From: an uncultured Sphingomonas sp.
Lineage (GTDB): Bacteria; Pseudomonadota; Alphaproteobacteria; Sphingomonadales; Sphingomonadaceae
DNA length: 64,000 bases
Assembly (NCBI GenBank): GCA_913775975.1
Contig: CAJYLQ010000044.1
Span: forward strand, 1 to 64,000
Direction of reading: 5' to 3'
Below, piece after piece: positions 42,967 to 51,993 of the stretch (within the stretch, counting starts at the first letter, position 1; each line of letters opens with the position of its first letter). The notes beneath the pieces were generated by a model that was not told the DNA's origin, searched no databases, and worked only from the letters and a program-made list of their open reading frames with translations. The translations under genes and the position numbers were made by a program.

Positions 42967-45318
42967 ATGACCCTTCGCCCGGTTCTGGCCCTGCTGGGCC
43001 TCCCCGCTCTCGTCACCGCCGCCCTGACGACCGTCGCGGCGAGGGCGCAGGTCGCCCCCTATGACCTCGCCGGCCCGGCGCTGACCGTCAGCGTGACGCG
43101 CGGCGGCACGACGCTGCCGATCGCCGCCGTGCCCAATCTGGCGGAGGGGGACCGGTTGTCGGTGGCGGCGGATCTGCCGGCGGACCAGTCGGCGCGGTAC
43201 ATCCTCGTCCTCGCCTTTCTGCGCGGCGCGACCAACCCGCCGCCCAAGTCGTGGTTCTTCGAGGCGGAGACGTGGAACCGCAAGAAGAGCCGCCTGTCCG
43301 TCACCGTGCCAAAGGGCGCCGAGCAGGTGATCGCGGTGCTGGCGCCCGCCACCGGCGGCGATTTCAGCGCGGTGCGCGATGCGGTGCGCGGCCGGCCCGG
43401 CGCGTTCGTGCGCGCCTCGCAGGATCTGAACCAGGCCTCGCTCGACCGGGCGCGGCTCGACACCTATGTCGCCGCGATCAACCGCCGCGACGCGGCGGGC
43501 GGCGCACGCCTCGACCAGGTTTCGCCGCAGCTGGCGCGCAGCCTCGCCATCCGGCTGAAGGACGACTGCCTCACCCGCCCGCCAGAGGCGCAGGCCGGCT
43601 GCCTGACCGGCGGCAGCGACGCGATGGTGCTCAGCGACGGGCACAGCAGCTCGATCGCGGAGGCGCTGACCGGCACGCCGACCGACCTCGCCTATCAGCT
43701 CAGCGCGACGCGAGAGGGGGGGCTGGGCTATTACAGCCCCTATATCGGCGTGGTCCGCGATGTCGCGCGGCTGCTCGGCGCGTTCCGCACCGCCAACTAT
43801 CAATACATCCCCGCTCTCGCGACGCATGACGGCACCGCGCTGAAGCTGCTGCTCAACGCCGTCCCCTCCTTCGGCAAGCCCAAGTCGGTGCTCGTCGCCG
43901 CGCTGCCCCCGGTCAGCCGCCCGCTCCCCCCGCCGCTGCGCGCGACGAAGGCCGACGCGCACTATTGCCTGACCCGTCCCGGTCTCGTCCTGCCGGTCGA
44001 GGGCGCGCCGCTGATCTACGCCACCCGCTACGCGCGCGACCTGTCGCTGCGGGTCGCGGCGCGCGACGGGCGGGTGCTCGATCTGCCGCTGATCGCCGAT
44101 GCGGAGAAAGGTGGGCTGATTCTTGCCACGGACGCGATTCCCGTGGCGAATTTCGACACAGATCTGACCGGGCGGATCCACGGCGTCTGGGGCTTCGACC
44201 CGTTCGACGGCCCCCGCTTCACCCTCCAGATCGCCCGTGCCGAGGGCTGGCGCGCCCCCGATGGCGGCGAGCTGGTGACCGGGCGCGAGAACATGGTCGC
44301 ACTGGCGGGCCCCGGCACCGCCTGCGTGGATGGTATGTCCTTGAAATTGCAAGATGGTTCCACCCGTCCCGTCAGCTGGGAGGACAAGGACGGCCTGGTC
44401 GCGAAGCTGCCGCTGACGGGCGCGCCGGCCGGTCGCATGACGCTGTCGATCCGGCTGGCGGGGCTGGCCGATCCCGTCGCGATCCCGCTGACCGCCTATG
44501 CGGAGGCGGGGCGGATCGACGGCTTCACCCTCCATGCCACTGATTCAGAGGGATTTTTGAGCGGCGCCCGGCTGGACACCATCGCCGCGCTGACGATCGA
44601 CGGCACCCGCTTCCACCCCGGCGCGCTCACCCGTAGCGGCGGCAGCGACCGGCTGGCGATGATCGCCGACACCGCCCCCGCCTTCACCGCCGGAGAGGCG
44701 AAGACGGGCCGCGCGACAATGACCGACGGCCGCACCCTGCCCGTCCGCGTCACCATCGCCCCGCCCCGCCCCGCGGCGACGCTGCTGGACCTGTCGGCGA
44801 CGCCTGCGACACCGCCGGGCCTGCTGCCGATCGCCCTGCCCGCGCGCACCGTATCGCAGCGCGATCGCCTGACCTTTTCCTTGCGCTCCAGCGACTTGAC
44901 GCGCTTCAATGCGGACGATCGTATAGAGATCGCCAGCGCCACGGCGCGCACAACCGTGCCGGTCCGGCTGCAGGATGCGACGATCGCGATCGCCAGCCTG
45001 TCGCCGGGCGAAGCGCTCGGCCCCTCCGCCGCCGGGCCGCTCCGCTACCGCGTGGTGCAGGGCGATGTGGCGGGCGACTGGCAGCCGCTCGCCACGCTCG
45101 TCCGCCTGCCCGCGCTGACCGGCGCGACCTGCACCGCCACCGCCTGCACCGTCACCGGCCGCGACCTGTTCCTGATCGCCGCGATCGGGACGACGCCCGT
45201 GCCGGAGGGCTATACCGGCGACAGCCTGACCGGCCCGCCCGCGACGGACGGACGTATCCCCTTGTCATTGCGCGATTCTCCCGGCCTTGTCGCAACCGTC
45301 GCGGCGACCGCGCGGTGA
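42967..45318 (+). CDS. Large exported protein, function unknown
   Basis: A 783-residue protein with a Sec signal (VLALLGLPALVTAALTTVAARAQ). I recognise no known domain. The chain is beta-rich in its second half, with repeated-looking segments (RTVSQRDRLTFSLRSSDLTR, RYRVVQGDVAGDWQPLATLV) and scattered cysteines. The mid-part DDCLTRPPEAQAGCLTGGSD has a cysteine pair. Family members seem to be restricted to Sphingomonads. GGAAGGA lies before the ATG at 42967. Its stop overlaps the start of the Nudix gene (GTGA), which suggests a single transcript. Confidence 0.72.
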   Translation: MTLRPVLALLGLPALVTAALTTVAARAQVAPYDLAGPALTVSVTRGGTTLPIAAVPNLAEGDRLSVAADLPADQSARYILVLAFLRGATNPPPKSWFFEAETWNRKKSRLSVTVPKGAEQVIAVLAPATGGDFSAVRDAVRGRPGAFVRASQDLNQASLDRARLDTYVAAINRRDAAGGARLDQVSPQLARSLAIRLKDDCLTRPPEAQAGCLTGGSDAMVLSDGHSSSIAEALTGTPTDLAYQLSATREGGLGYYSPYIGVVRDVARLLGAFRTANYQYIPALATHDGTALKLLLNAVPSFGKPKSVLVAALPPVSRPLPPPLRATKADAHYCLTRPGLVLPVEGAPLIYATRYARDLSLRVAARDGRVLDLPLIADAEKGGLILATDAIPVANFDTDLTGRIHGVWGFDPFDGPRFTLQIARAEGWRAPDGGELVTGRENMVALAGPGTACVDGMSLKLQDGSTRPVSWEDKDGLVAKLPLTGAPAGRMTLSIRLAGLADPVAIPLTAYAEAGRIDGFTLHATDSEGFLSGARLDTIAALTIDGTRFHPGALTRSGGSDRLAMIADTAPAFTAGEAKTGRATMTDGRTLPVRVTIAPPRPAATLLDLSATPATPPGLLPIALPARTVSQRDRLTFSLRSSDLTRFNADDRIEIASATARTTVPVRLQDATIAIASLSPGEALGPSAAGPLRYRVVQGDVAGDWQPLATLVRLPALTGATCTATACTVTGRDLFLIAAIGTTPVPEGYTGDSLTGPPATDGRIPLSLRDSPGLVATVAATAR

Positions 45319-45860
45319 CGGACCGGCCGGAGATCGAGACGCTGTCCAGCCGCATCGCCTATGCCAATCGCTGGCTGCGCGTGCGCGAGGATCAGGTACG
45401 CCGCGCCGATGGCTCGACCGGTATCTATGGCGTCATCGAGCGGATCGACTTCGCGGTCGTCATTCCCGTCGAGCCGGACGGGTCGATCCATCTGGTCGAG
45501 CAATATCGCTATCCCGTGCGCGGCCGCTGGTGGGAACTGCCGCAGGGCGCCTGGGAGCACGCCCCCGATGCCGATCCCATCGCCGTCGCGCGCGGCGAAC
45601 TGCGCGAGGAGACGGGGCTGACGGCCGGGCGGATGACGCATATCGGCCACCTTTTCCTCGCCGCCGGGATCGCCACCCAGGGCTATAACGTGTTCGTCGC
45701 GGAGGATCTGACGCACGCCGGCGACGCGCTGGAGGTCGAAGAACAGGGGCTGATCGCCCGCCGCTTCCCCCGCACGACGATCGAGGAGATGATCGCGAAA
45801 GGGCGGCTGAAGGACGCGACGACGATTGCGGCGCTGGCGCTCTACGACCGGAGACAATAA
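45315..45860 (+). CDS. Nudix hydrolase, ADP-ribose pyrophosphatase type
   Basis: A 181-residue Nudix enzyme that would cleave a nucleoside diphosphate sugar such as ADP-ribose. The Nudix box is intact: GAWEHAPDADPIAVARGELREETGLT gives the G-x-E-x-REUXEEXGU pattern with a short insertion, and LVEQYRYPVRGRWWELPQG precedes it. The GTG start at 45315 overlaps the upstream stop. A terminator-like stem follows the gene. Confidence 0.9.
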   Translation: MTDRPEIETLSSRIAYANRWLRVREDQVRRADGSTGIYGVIERIDFAVVIPVEPDGSIHLVEQYRYPVRGRWWELPQGAWEHAPDADPIAVARGELREETGLTAGRMTHIGHLFLAAGIATQGYNVFVAEDLTHAGDALEVEEQGLIARRFPRTTIEEMIAKGRLKDATTIAALALYDRRQ

Positions 45861-45885
45861 CCCTCTGCATCGCAAACAAAAAAAG

Positions 45886-45917
45886 GCCGGGACAAGCCCG
45901 GCCGATAAGTTTTTAGG
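45886..45917 (+). terminator. Terminator-like hairpin after the Nudix gene
   Basis: A short GC stem (GGCCGGG against the CCCG-CC arm, imperfect) followed by GATAAGTTTTTAG. A seven-A run on its left gives the minus strand a T-run too. It starts 25 bases after the stop codon. Confidence 0.6.
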
Positions 45918-46011
45918 AGAGGATGCCTGAAAGGCCCGTCCCTTTTGCAGCGCAGCATCGTATACGACAAATGCTAAACATGCGTTTACACCTGCAGGAA
46001 ATGCAATCGTG

Positions 46012-46581
46012 ATGTCTGCGCTCTTCGATCGACCCGTCGTGGAGGTGGCCCGCGCGCTTGTCGGCTGCCGGCTGTTCGTCGACGGCATCGGCGGGATGAT
46101 CGTCGAGACGGAGGCCTATCATGCCGGCGATCCCGCCTCGCACAGCTTCGTCGGTCCCCGGCCCCGCACCGCCGCGATGTTCGGCCCGCCCGGCCACGCC
46201 TATGTCTATCGCAGCTACGGGCTGCACTGGTGCATGAACATCGTCGGCGGCGCGGAGACGGCGGCGGCGGTGCTGCTGCGCGCGATCGCCCCGACCGACG
46301 GGATCGAGACGATGATCGCGCGGCGCGGCCTGTCAGACCCGCGTCTGCTGTGCGCGGGACCGGGCCGGCTCTGCACGGCGCTGGGCATCACCGGGGCGAT
46401 GGACGGCCTGCCGCTCGACGTCGCGCCCTTCGCACTGCTGCCGCGCGAGGCGGAGCCGGACATTCTGGTCGGCCCGCGCATCGGCATCAGCAAGGCGGTG
46501 GACGAGCCATGGCGGTTCGGGATGAAGGCCTCGCGCTTCCTCAGCCGGGGATTTCCAAGCAATAACAAAGCGGCCCTATGA
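46012..46581 (+). CDS. DNA-3-methyladenine glycosylase, AAG/MPG family
   Basis: A 189-residue base-excision DNA glycosylase that removes alkylated purines. The family blocks IVETEAYHAGDPASHSF (with the catalytic Glu), GPPGHAYVYRSYGLHWCMNIV and LLCAGPGRLCTALGIT are all present, in the right order. Its length is short compared with mammalian forms but normal for bacteria. The GTG at 46009 is an alternative start; AGGAA precedes the ATG at 46012. It is monocistronic. Confidence 0.9.
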   Translation: MSALFDRPVVEVARALVGCRLFVDGIGGMIVETEAYHAGDPASHSFVGPRPRTAAMFGPPGHAYVYRSYGLHWCMNIVGGAETAAAVLLRAIAPTDGIETMIARRGLSDPRLLCAGPGRLCTALGITGAMDGLPLDVAPFALLPREAEPDILVGPRIGISKAVDEPWRFGMKASRFLSRGFPSNNKAAL

Positions 46582-46605
46582 CGGCAGTGGACGCAGCCAC
46601 GAGCG

Positions 46606-46809
46606 TCAATCGCGCCGCATCGCCTCCATCCGCGCAGGCAGCAACGCCTTGATCGCGAGCTTTTCCGCGACGGGGCGCGCGCCCCACCCGCAAATCTCGT
46701 CGATCGTCCGCGCACAGCCCCGGCACCAGCCGGTCACATCGTCGATCTCGCAGATATTGACGCACGGGCTGGCCGCGTTGGCCGGCTCCGGCGGGCAATA
46801 GGCGATCAC
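46606..46809 (-). CDS. DUF1289 family protein
   Basis: A 67-residue protein with the DUF1289 cysteine motif SPCVNICEIDDVTGWCRGCARTIDEI..W, read over residues 14-42. The four cysteines may bind a metal. Function unknown. Its ATG overlaps the stop of the DEAD-box helicase gene (ATGA), so the two are co-translated. Confidence 0.85.
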   Translation of the reverse strand: MIAYCPPEPANAASPCVNICEIDDVTGWCRGCARTIDEICGWGARPVAEKLAIKALLPARMEAMRRD

Positions 46810-48221
46810 GGCTGGATGACGAGCGCCACCTGAAGGAAGTCCGGCACCGGCCCGTTCCAGCCGACATCGGGCCCCTCGTCCCGCTCGTCGCGGCGGGGGC
46901 GGCGGTCGTCATAGCGTGATTCGTGCCGGGGGCGACGCTCCTCGCGACGCGGTCGCTGATCGTCCTGCCGGGCGCGGGGTTCCTCCTGCCGGGGGCGGCG
47001 GTCCTCGGACTGCGCCCGCGCCTCTTCACGCGGTGCGGCGTCGACCGGCGCACGCTCCCGCCGTTCGCGGCGCGGCCGGGCCTCCGGCGCGGGCGCCTCT
47101 GGCAGTGCCTCCAGCCGGGCGATCTTCTGGCCGGTCAGCTTCTCTATATTCTCGACATTCTCGGCATCGTCGGGTGCCACGAAGGTATAGGCGGTGCCCG
47201 TCGCCCCCGCGCGACCCGTCCGGCCGATCCGGTGGACGTAATCGTCCGGGTGCCAGGGCGCATCGAAGTTGAAGACGTGGCTGACGCCCTTGATATCCAA
47301 CCCGCGCGCCGCGACGTCGGAGGCGACGAGGATGTTCACGTCGCCCTTGCGGAACAGGTCCAGTTCCGCCAGCCGCTGCGGCTGTTCCATGTCGCCATGA
47401 ATTTCGCCCGAGCGGAAACCGTGCCGCTTCAGCGACTTGTTCAGCTCGCGCACCGTCGTCTTGCGGTTGCAGAAGATGACCGCGCTCGTCACCTCGGGCT
47501 GGGCGAGCAACTGCCGCAGCCGGTCCCGCTTCTCGAACGCCGACGCCTTCACCGGCACCAGCCATTGGGTGATGTTGGTGTTGGTGGAGGCGGGGCGCGC
47601 CACCTCGATCTGCTTGGGATTGTCGAGGAATTTGTCCGCCAGCTTCTTGATCGGCGGCGGCATCGTCGCGGAGAAGAGCAGCGTCTGGCGCTGCTTCGGC
47701 AGCTTCGTGCAGATTTCCTCGATATCGGGGATGAACCCCATGTCGAGCATCCGGTCCGCCTCGTCGATGACCAGCATCGAACAGCCCGTCAGCAGGATGT
47801 TGCCGCGACCGAACAGGTCCATCAGCCGGCCCGGCGTCGCGATCAGTACGTCGACGCCCTTTTCCAGCGCCTTGATCTGGTCGCCCATCGACACGCCGCC
47901 GATCAGCAGCGCCATCGACAGCTTGCTGTTGGCGCCGTACTTCTCGAAATTCTCGGCGACCTGCGCGGCGAGTTCGCGCGTCGGCTCCAGGATCAGGCTG
48001 CGCGGCATCCGCGCGCGGCTGCGGCCATGGGCCAGGATGTCGATCATCGGCAGCACGAAGCTGGCGGTCTTGCCCGTCCCCGTCTGCGCGATGCCGATGA
48101 TGTCGCGCATCATCAGCACGGGCGGGATCGCCGCCGCCTGAATCGGGGTGGGCTCGGTATAGCCGGCTTCGGCTACGGCCCGCAGGAGTTCGTCGGAAAG
48201 GCCGAGATCGGCAAAGGGCAT
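46806..48221 (-). CDS. DEAD-box RNA helicase (RhlE type)
   Basis: A 471-residue ATP-dependent RNA helicase. The Q motif (MPFADLGLSDELLRAV...YTEPTPIQ), AQTGTGKT (Walker A), PTRELAAQ, TPGRL, VIDEADRMLDMGF (DEAD), FSATMPPP (SAT), ARGLDIKG and HRIGRTGRAG are all in order. The last 90 residues are a low-complexity Arg/Glu/Asp-rich tail (RRPRQEEPRA, ERRPRHESRY), a typical basic RNA-binding extension. The ATG at 48221 sets the normal start. A likely role is rRNA processing or mRNA turnover in the cold. Confidence 0.94.
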   Translation of the reverse strand: MPFADLGLSDELLRAVAEAGYTEPTPIQAAAIPPVLMMRDIIGIAQTGTGKTASFVLPMIDILAHGRSRARMPRSLILEPTRELAAQVAENFEKYGANSKLSMALLIGGVSMGDQIKALEKGVDVLIATPGRLMDLFGRGNILLTGCSMLVIDEADRMLDMGFIPDIEEICTKLPKQRQTLLFSATMPPPIKKLADKFLDNPKQIEVARPASTNTNITQWLVPVKASAFEKRDRLRQLLAQPEVTSAVIFCNRKTTVRELNKSLKRHGFRSGEIHGDMEQPQRLAELDLFRKGDVNILVASDVAARGLDIKGVSHVFNFDAPWHPDDYVHRIGRTGRAGATGTAYTFVAPDDAENVENIEKLTGQKIARLEALPEAPAPEARPRRERRERAPVDAAPREEARAQSEDRRPRQEEPRARQDDQRPRREERRPRHESRYDDRRPRRDERDEGPDVGWNGPVPDFLQVALVIQP

Positions 48222-48328
48222 GCAAGTGTCCGAAAAAGGGCCACGCGATGGTTTGCGCGCCGCATCCGGCGCTTGCCCAACGGGGCGCAAATGTCAAGGA
48301 AAGAGCGCCGGCACCCGCCCCGGGGCGC

Positions 48329-48778
48329 TCAGCGGCGCGGCGCCAGCCGGCGGAAACTGTCGATCGGGCAGCGCCCGCCCGAACGCACGCGGATCGCGTC
48401 GCGCCCCGCACAGATCCGGCCATCGGCACCGGGACGGATATACAGGCCGGCATAGAAATCGGCGGAGCGGCAGTCACCATCCAGCCGCGCGCGCATCCAG
48501 TGCCCGTCGGCGGTCAGCAGGTCGACGGCGGCGGGCTCCGTGATCGCGGCGGCCACCATCTCGTTGACGCCCAGGCATTTGGGGCCCTTGTGCTCCTTCC
48601 AGTCCCGCTGCGGCGACACGACGCGTTGCAGCGGCGCGCCCGTCATGCGCGGCACGCGGATCGTGATCCGCTCATGCACCACGATCTGCGCGTCGCCAGC
48701 CGAATCGAAACCGGCCACGATCGCCGCGAGCGCGAGGACCGGGCGAACGATGCGGGCGGGGATGGCTGCGATCGTCAT
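48329..48778 (-). CDS. Exported protein, function unknown
   Basis: A 149-residue protein with a Sec-like N-terminus (IPARIVRPVLALAAIVAG). The mature part has VVHERITIRVPRM, three cysteines in KCLGVNEM, DGDCRSADFYAG and GRICAGRDAI, and a basic C-terminus. No family recognised. It lies divergent from the FAD oxidoreductase gene, with 63 bases between starts. Confidence 0.65.
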   Translation of the reverse strand: MTIAAIPARIVRPVLALAAIVAGFDSAGDAQIVVHERITIRVPRMTGAPLQRVVSPQRDWKEHKGPKCLGVNEMVAAAITEPAAVDLLTADGHWMRARLDGDCRSADFYAGLYIRPGADGRICAGRDAIRVRSGGRCPIDSFRRLAPRR

Positions 48779-48841
48779 GAATGTCCGACGCCTTGCGCGC
48801 TATCGTTGAACACCGGCTTAACCGCGCCTACCGACACGCGC

Positions 48842-50275
48842 ATGACACCGCAACAACAGGCGATGCTGGCCGATCTGGCGCCCATGCTGGGTGAAGGCGG
48901 AATCGTGACCGACCCGGCGGCGATCGCGCCTTGGGAGATCGACTGGCGCCGCCGCTGGCAGGGCCATGCCCCCGCCCTTCTCCAGCCCCGATCCACCGCG
49001 GAGGTCGCGGCGATCGTCCGCGCCGCCGCCCGGCACCGCGTGCCGCTGGTGCCGCAGGGCGGCAACAGCTCGATGGTCGGCGGCGCGACGCCGCCGGCGG
49101 ACGGCGGCGCGCTGCTGCTGTCGCTACGCCGGATGACGGCGATCCGCAGCCTGACGGGCACGCTGGCCGTGGCGGAGGCGGGCGTCATCCTGCAGACGCT
49201 GCAAGAGGCGGCGCTGGCGACGGGCCGCCGCTTTCCCCTGACGCTGGGCGCGCGCGGCACCGCGACCGTCGGCGGCCTCGTCTCGACCAATGCGGGCGGC
49301 ACGCAGGTGCTGCGCTTCGGCACGATGCGCGGCCTCGTCGCGGGGGTGGAGGCGGTGCTGGCGGACGGCAGCGTGCATGACGGGACGGCGGCGCTGGCGA
49401 AGGACAATCGCGGCTACAGCCTCGACCAGCTGCTGATCGGCGCGGAGGGAACGCTGGGCATCGTCACCGCCGCCGCGCTGAAGCTGGTGCCCGCGATCGG
49501 CGCGCGTACCGTCGCCTGGGCCGCCGTCGCCGATCCGGCCGCCGCACTCGCGCTGCTGCGCCGGTTCCAGGCGGCGGGCGACGCGGTGGAGAGTTTCGAG
49601 ATCATGCCGCGCGAAACGCTGGCGGCGGCGCTGGCGCATGTGCCGGGCGCGCGCAGCCCGCTGGCGAGCGATCACGCCTGGCACCTGCTGATCGAGGCCA
49701 CCGCGCCGCTCGGCGCCGCCCCGCCGCTCGCCTTCGTCGAGGGCGTGCTGGCTACCGCGCTGGAAGACGGGCTGATCGCCGACGCGACGATCGCGGCCAG
49801 CGAGGCGCAGGCCGAGGCGTTCTGGCGGCTGCGCGACAGCCTGTCCGATGCGGAGCGTGCGACCGGCCCCGCCGCGCAGCACGACATCGCGGTGCCGGTC
49901 GACGCCATGCCCGGCTTCATGGTGGAGGCGGCGGCGGCATGCGAGGCACGCTTTCCCGGCACCCGCGCGTCCGGCTTCGGCCATCTGGGCGACGGCAACA
50001 TCCACTTCCACGTGCGCGCGCCGAGGGGTGCCGACCGCGCCCGCTGGACGGCGGAGGAAGCCCCCGGCATCAGCCGCTTCGTTCACGATCTGGTGACGCA
50101 GGCGGGCGGCACCATCTCGGCGGAACATGGCATCGGCCAGATGAAGCGCGCGGAACTGGCCCGCCTCGCCCCGCCCGGTCGACTTCATGCGCTCGCCGCG
50201 ATCAAGGCCGCACTCGACCCGCTCGGCATCCTCAATCCGGGCAAGCTGCTTGCGCCGCCCCCGGCTGGTCAATAG
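48842..50275 (+). CDS. FAD-linked oxidoreductase (D-lactate/D-2-hydroxyglutarate dehydrogenase type)
   Basis: A 477-residue flavoprotein with an N-terminal PCMH FAD-binding domain (STAEVAAIVRAAARHRVPLVPQGGNSSMVGGATP and GTATVGGLVSTNAGGTQVLRFG) and the C-terminal FAD-oxidase domain (GFGHLGDGNIHFHV and GGTISAEHGIGQMKR). The fold and HGIG motif fit D-2-hydroxyacid dehydrogenases of the GlcD group. Exact substrate unknown. It is followed 62 bases later by SapC in the same direction. Confidence 0.88.
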   Translation: MTPQQQAMLADLAPMLGEGGIVTDPAAIAPWEIDWRRRWQGHAPALLQPRSTAEVAAIVRAAARHRVPLVPQGGNSSMVGGATPPADGGALLLSLRRMTAIRSLTGTLAVAEAGVILQTLQEAALATGRRFPLTLGARGTATVGGLVSTNAGGTQVLRFGTMRGLVAGVEAVLADGSVHDGTAALAKDNRGYSLDQLLIGAEGTLGIVTAAALKLVPAIGARTVAWAAVADPAAALALLRRFQAAGDAVESFEIMPRETLAAALAHVPGARSPLASDHAWHLLIEATAPLGAAPPLAFVEGVLATALEDGLIADATIAASEAQAEAFWRLRDSLSDAERATGPAAQHDIAVPVDAMPGFMVEAAAACEARFPGTRASGFGHLGDGNIHFHVRAPRGADRARWTAEEAPGISRFVHDLVTQAGGTISAEHGIGQMKRAELARLAPPGRLHALAAIKAALDPLGILNPGKLLAPPPAGQ

Positions 50276-50337
50276 AGCGCTGTCCCAGTCTGCGTCGGGC
50301 GGGGGGCCTTGCGCATGTTCCATACGGAGTTTCTGCC

Positions 50338-51108
50338 ATGGCCAGCGCGCCGCAACTGCCGCTTTTCTACAACGGGCTGGAGCCGCTCTCCAGCAACACC
50401 CATGCCGACTGGCGCATCCGCCCGTCGGAGACGGCGCCGTTCCTGGTCGGCCAGCATGCGATCCCCGTGACGGTCGAGGAAATGCCGCTGGTGCAGCGGC
50501 ACCTGCCGATCATCTTCTCCTCCGGCCCCGATGCGATCCCGCTGGCGCTGATGGGTCTGAACGAGGGTGTCAACGTCTTCGTCGACCAAGACGGCAAGCT
50601 GACCGAGAACATCTACGTTCCGGCCTATATCCGCCGCTATCCGTTCATGCTGGCCCGCCTGCGCCCCGACGCGGACGAGCTGTCGCTGTGCTTCGACCCT
50701 TCGTCGGACGCGATCGGCGCGCATGAGGAAGGCGACAAGCTGTTCGACGGCGATCAGCCAAGCGAGGCGACCAAGGCGATCCTGGCCTTCAACGAAAGCT
50801 TCGAGCAGGCCGGCCAGCGCACGCAGGGCTTCATGAACGAGCTGCGCGAGATGGACCTGCTGATGGAGGGCGAGGTTTCGATCGAGCTGCAGGGCGCGCC
50901 CCAGCCGTTCATCTATCGCGGCTTCCAGATGGTGAACGAAGAAAAGCTGGCGGGCCTGCGCGGCGACCAGCTGCGCAAGATGAGCCAGTCGGGCATGTTG
51001 CCGCTGATCTACGCCCACCTGTTCTCGCTGTCGCTGATGCGCGACATCTTCGCGCGCCAGGCGCAGCAGAACGGCACGCCGCAGCCGGCGCCGCTTCCCA
51101 CCCTCTGA
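50338..51108 (+). CDS. SapC-family protein
   Basis: A 256-residue SapC-family protein, marked by LFYNGLEPLSSNTHADWRI, HLPIIFSSGPDAIPLALMGLNEG and YIRRYPFMLARL. The role of the family is unclear. In Caulobacter and Sphingomonas sugar loci it often travels with a TonB receptor and a tryptophan-halogenase homologue; here it lies 40 kb away from that trio. ACGGAG lies upstream of the ATG at 50338. Confidence 0.87.
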   Translation: MASAPQLPLFYNGLEPLSSNTHADWRIRPSETAPFLVGQHAIPVTVEEMPLVQRHLPIIFSSGPDAIPLALMGLNEGVNVFVDQDGKLTENIYVPAYIRRYPFMLARLRPDADELSLCFDPSSDAIGAHEEGDKLFDGDQPSEATKAILAFNESFEQAGQRTQGFMNELREMDLLMEGEVSIELQGAPQPFIYRGFQMVNEEKLAGLRGDQLRKMSQSGMLPLIYAHLFSLSLMRDIFARQAQQNGTPQPAPLPTL

Positions 51109-51273
51109 TCCCGGACATCCGGCGTCCCGCCTGGCGGGCGGGGCGCCAGACCCGGGCGGGGCCGAAAGCGGATCGCCCCCCGCCCCCTACCAAAGTCGGG
51201 GATCAGCCCCTTCCCTGTCGCGCGCGCCGCGCCTACGCTGGCGCAAATCCCGTGACATGAGGCGACCCCCGCG

Positions 51274-51828
51274 ATGCGCACCCCGTCCGACCCGGCGATC
51301 CGCTATTCCACCGTCGCGATCTGGTTCCACTGGACGATCGCGCTGCTCGTCATCGCCAATCTGGTAATCGGCATCTTCCACGATGCGATCGGCCTGATGC
51401 CCGCGCACAAGGCGATCGGCCTTACCGTGCTGGCGCTGACCGCCGCGCGCATCGCGTGGCGCCTCGTCCATCGCCCGCCGCCCCTGCCCGCGCATATCGG
51501 CGGTGCGGAGCGAATGGCGGCGCATGCCGTCCACTGGGCACTCTACATACTGATGGTCGCGCTGCCCGTCACCGGCTGGCTGATGGTATCGGGGTCAGCG
51601 ACGCGCCGGCCGCTGACCTGGTTCGGGCTGTTTGACCTGCCCTATCTGCCGGTGGGCCCGGCCGCAGGCGGGTTCGGCCACGAATCACACGAGGTGCTGG
51701 GCTGGGTGATGCTGGCCCTCGTCGTCATCCATGTCGCGGCGGCGCTGCGTCACCGGCTGATCCTGCGCGACGGTGTGCTGGCGAGAATGGCCCCCGCTTT
51801 CGACAGAACGCCCCATGATCCGGGTTAA
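51274..51828 (+). CDS. Cytochrome b561-family protein
   Basis: A 184-residue inner-membrane protein with four helices. Haem-ligand histidines are expected in IWFHWTIALLV, LMPAHKAIGLTVLAL, HAVHWALYILMVALPVTGW and HESHEVLGWVMLALVVIHVAAALRHRLI. This is the bacterial b561 fold, which moves electrons between quinol and periplasmic or extracellular acceptors. It lies alone, with a candidate small RNA just downstream on the same strand. Confidence 0.9.
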   Translation: MRTPSDPAIRYSTVAIWFHWTIALLVIANLVIGIFHDAIGLMPAHKAIGLTVLALTAARIAWRLVHRPPPLPAHIGGAERMAAHAVHWALYILMVALPVTGWLMVSGSATRRPLTWFGLFDLPYLPVGPAAGGFGHESHEVLGWVMLALVVIHVAAALRHRLILRDGVLARMAPAFDRTPHDPG

Positions 51829-51842
51829 ATTTTGGCAAGGGG

Positions 51843-51873
51843 TTGAACATTGGCGCGGCTGAGCCATTTATAC
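51843..51873 (+). promoter_or_regulatory. Putative sigma-70-type promoter of the candidate small RNA
   Basis: TTGAAC (51843-51848) and TTATAC (51868-51873) are 19 bases apart, a little long but in a plausible range. It would start transcription just before the first stem at 51876. Confidence 0.5.
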
Positions 51874-51875
51874 CC

Positions 51876-51984
51876 CGTACGGCGTCGTGTCCCCCCTTTC
51901 GCGAGGCCGTACGACACGCTTTCAGCGTGTCTCCTCCCTGAACCTAGGCCACCCCGCGCGGATTACCCGCGGGGTGGTTTTTTT
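51876..51984 (+). ncRNA. Candidate trans-acting small RNA with CUCCUCC linker
   Basis: About 110 bases with three clear hairpins. CGTACGGC pairs with GCCGTACG (51876-51883 and 51906-51913). ACACGCT pairs with AGCGTGT on a three-base loop (51914-51930). A ten-base stem CCACCCCGCG/CGCGGGGTGG (51949-51977) is followed by seven T. Between the second and third stem is an unpaired CTCCTCCCTG, which could pair with Shine-Dalgarno sequences. A promoter is seen upstream. CUCCUCC-bearing sRNAs are known in alphaproteobacteria; whether this belongs to one of those families I cannot say without a search. Confidence 0.7.
51949..51984 (+). terminator. Rho-independent terminator of the candidate small RNA
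   Basis: A perfect ten-base GC stem, nine-base loop, and seven T. It also lies just past the stop codon of the minus-strand amidohydrolase gene. Confidence 0.9.
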
Positions 51985-51993
51985 ATGTGCACG

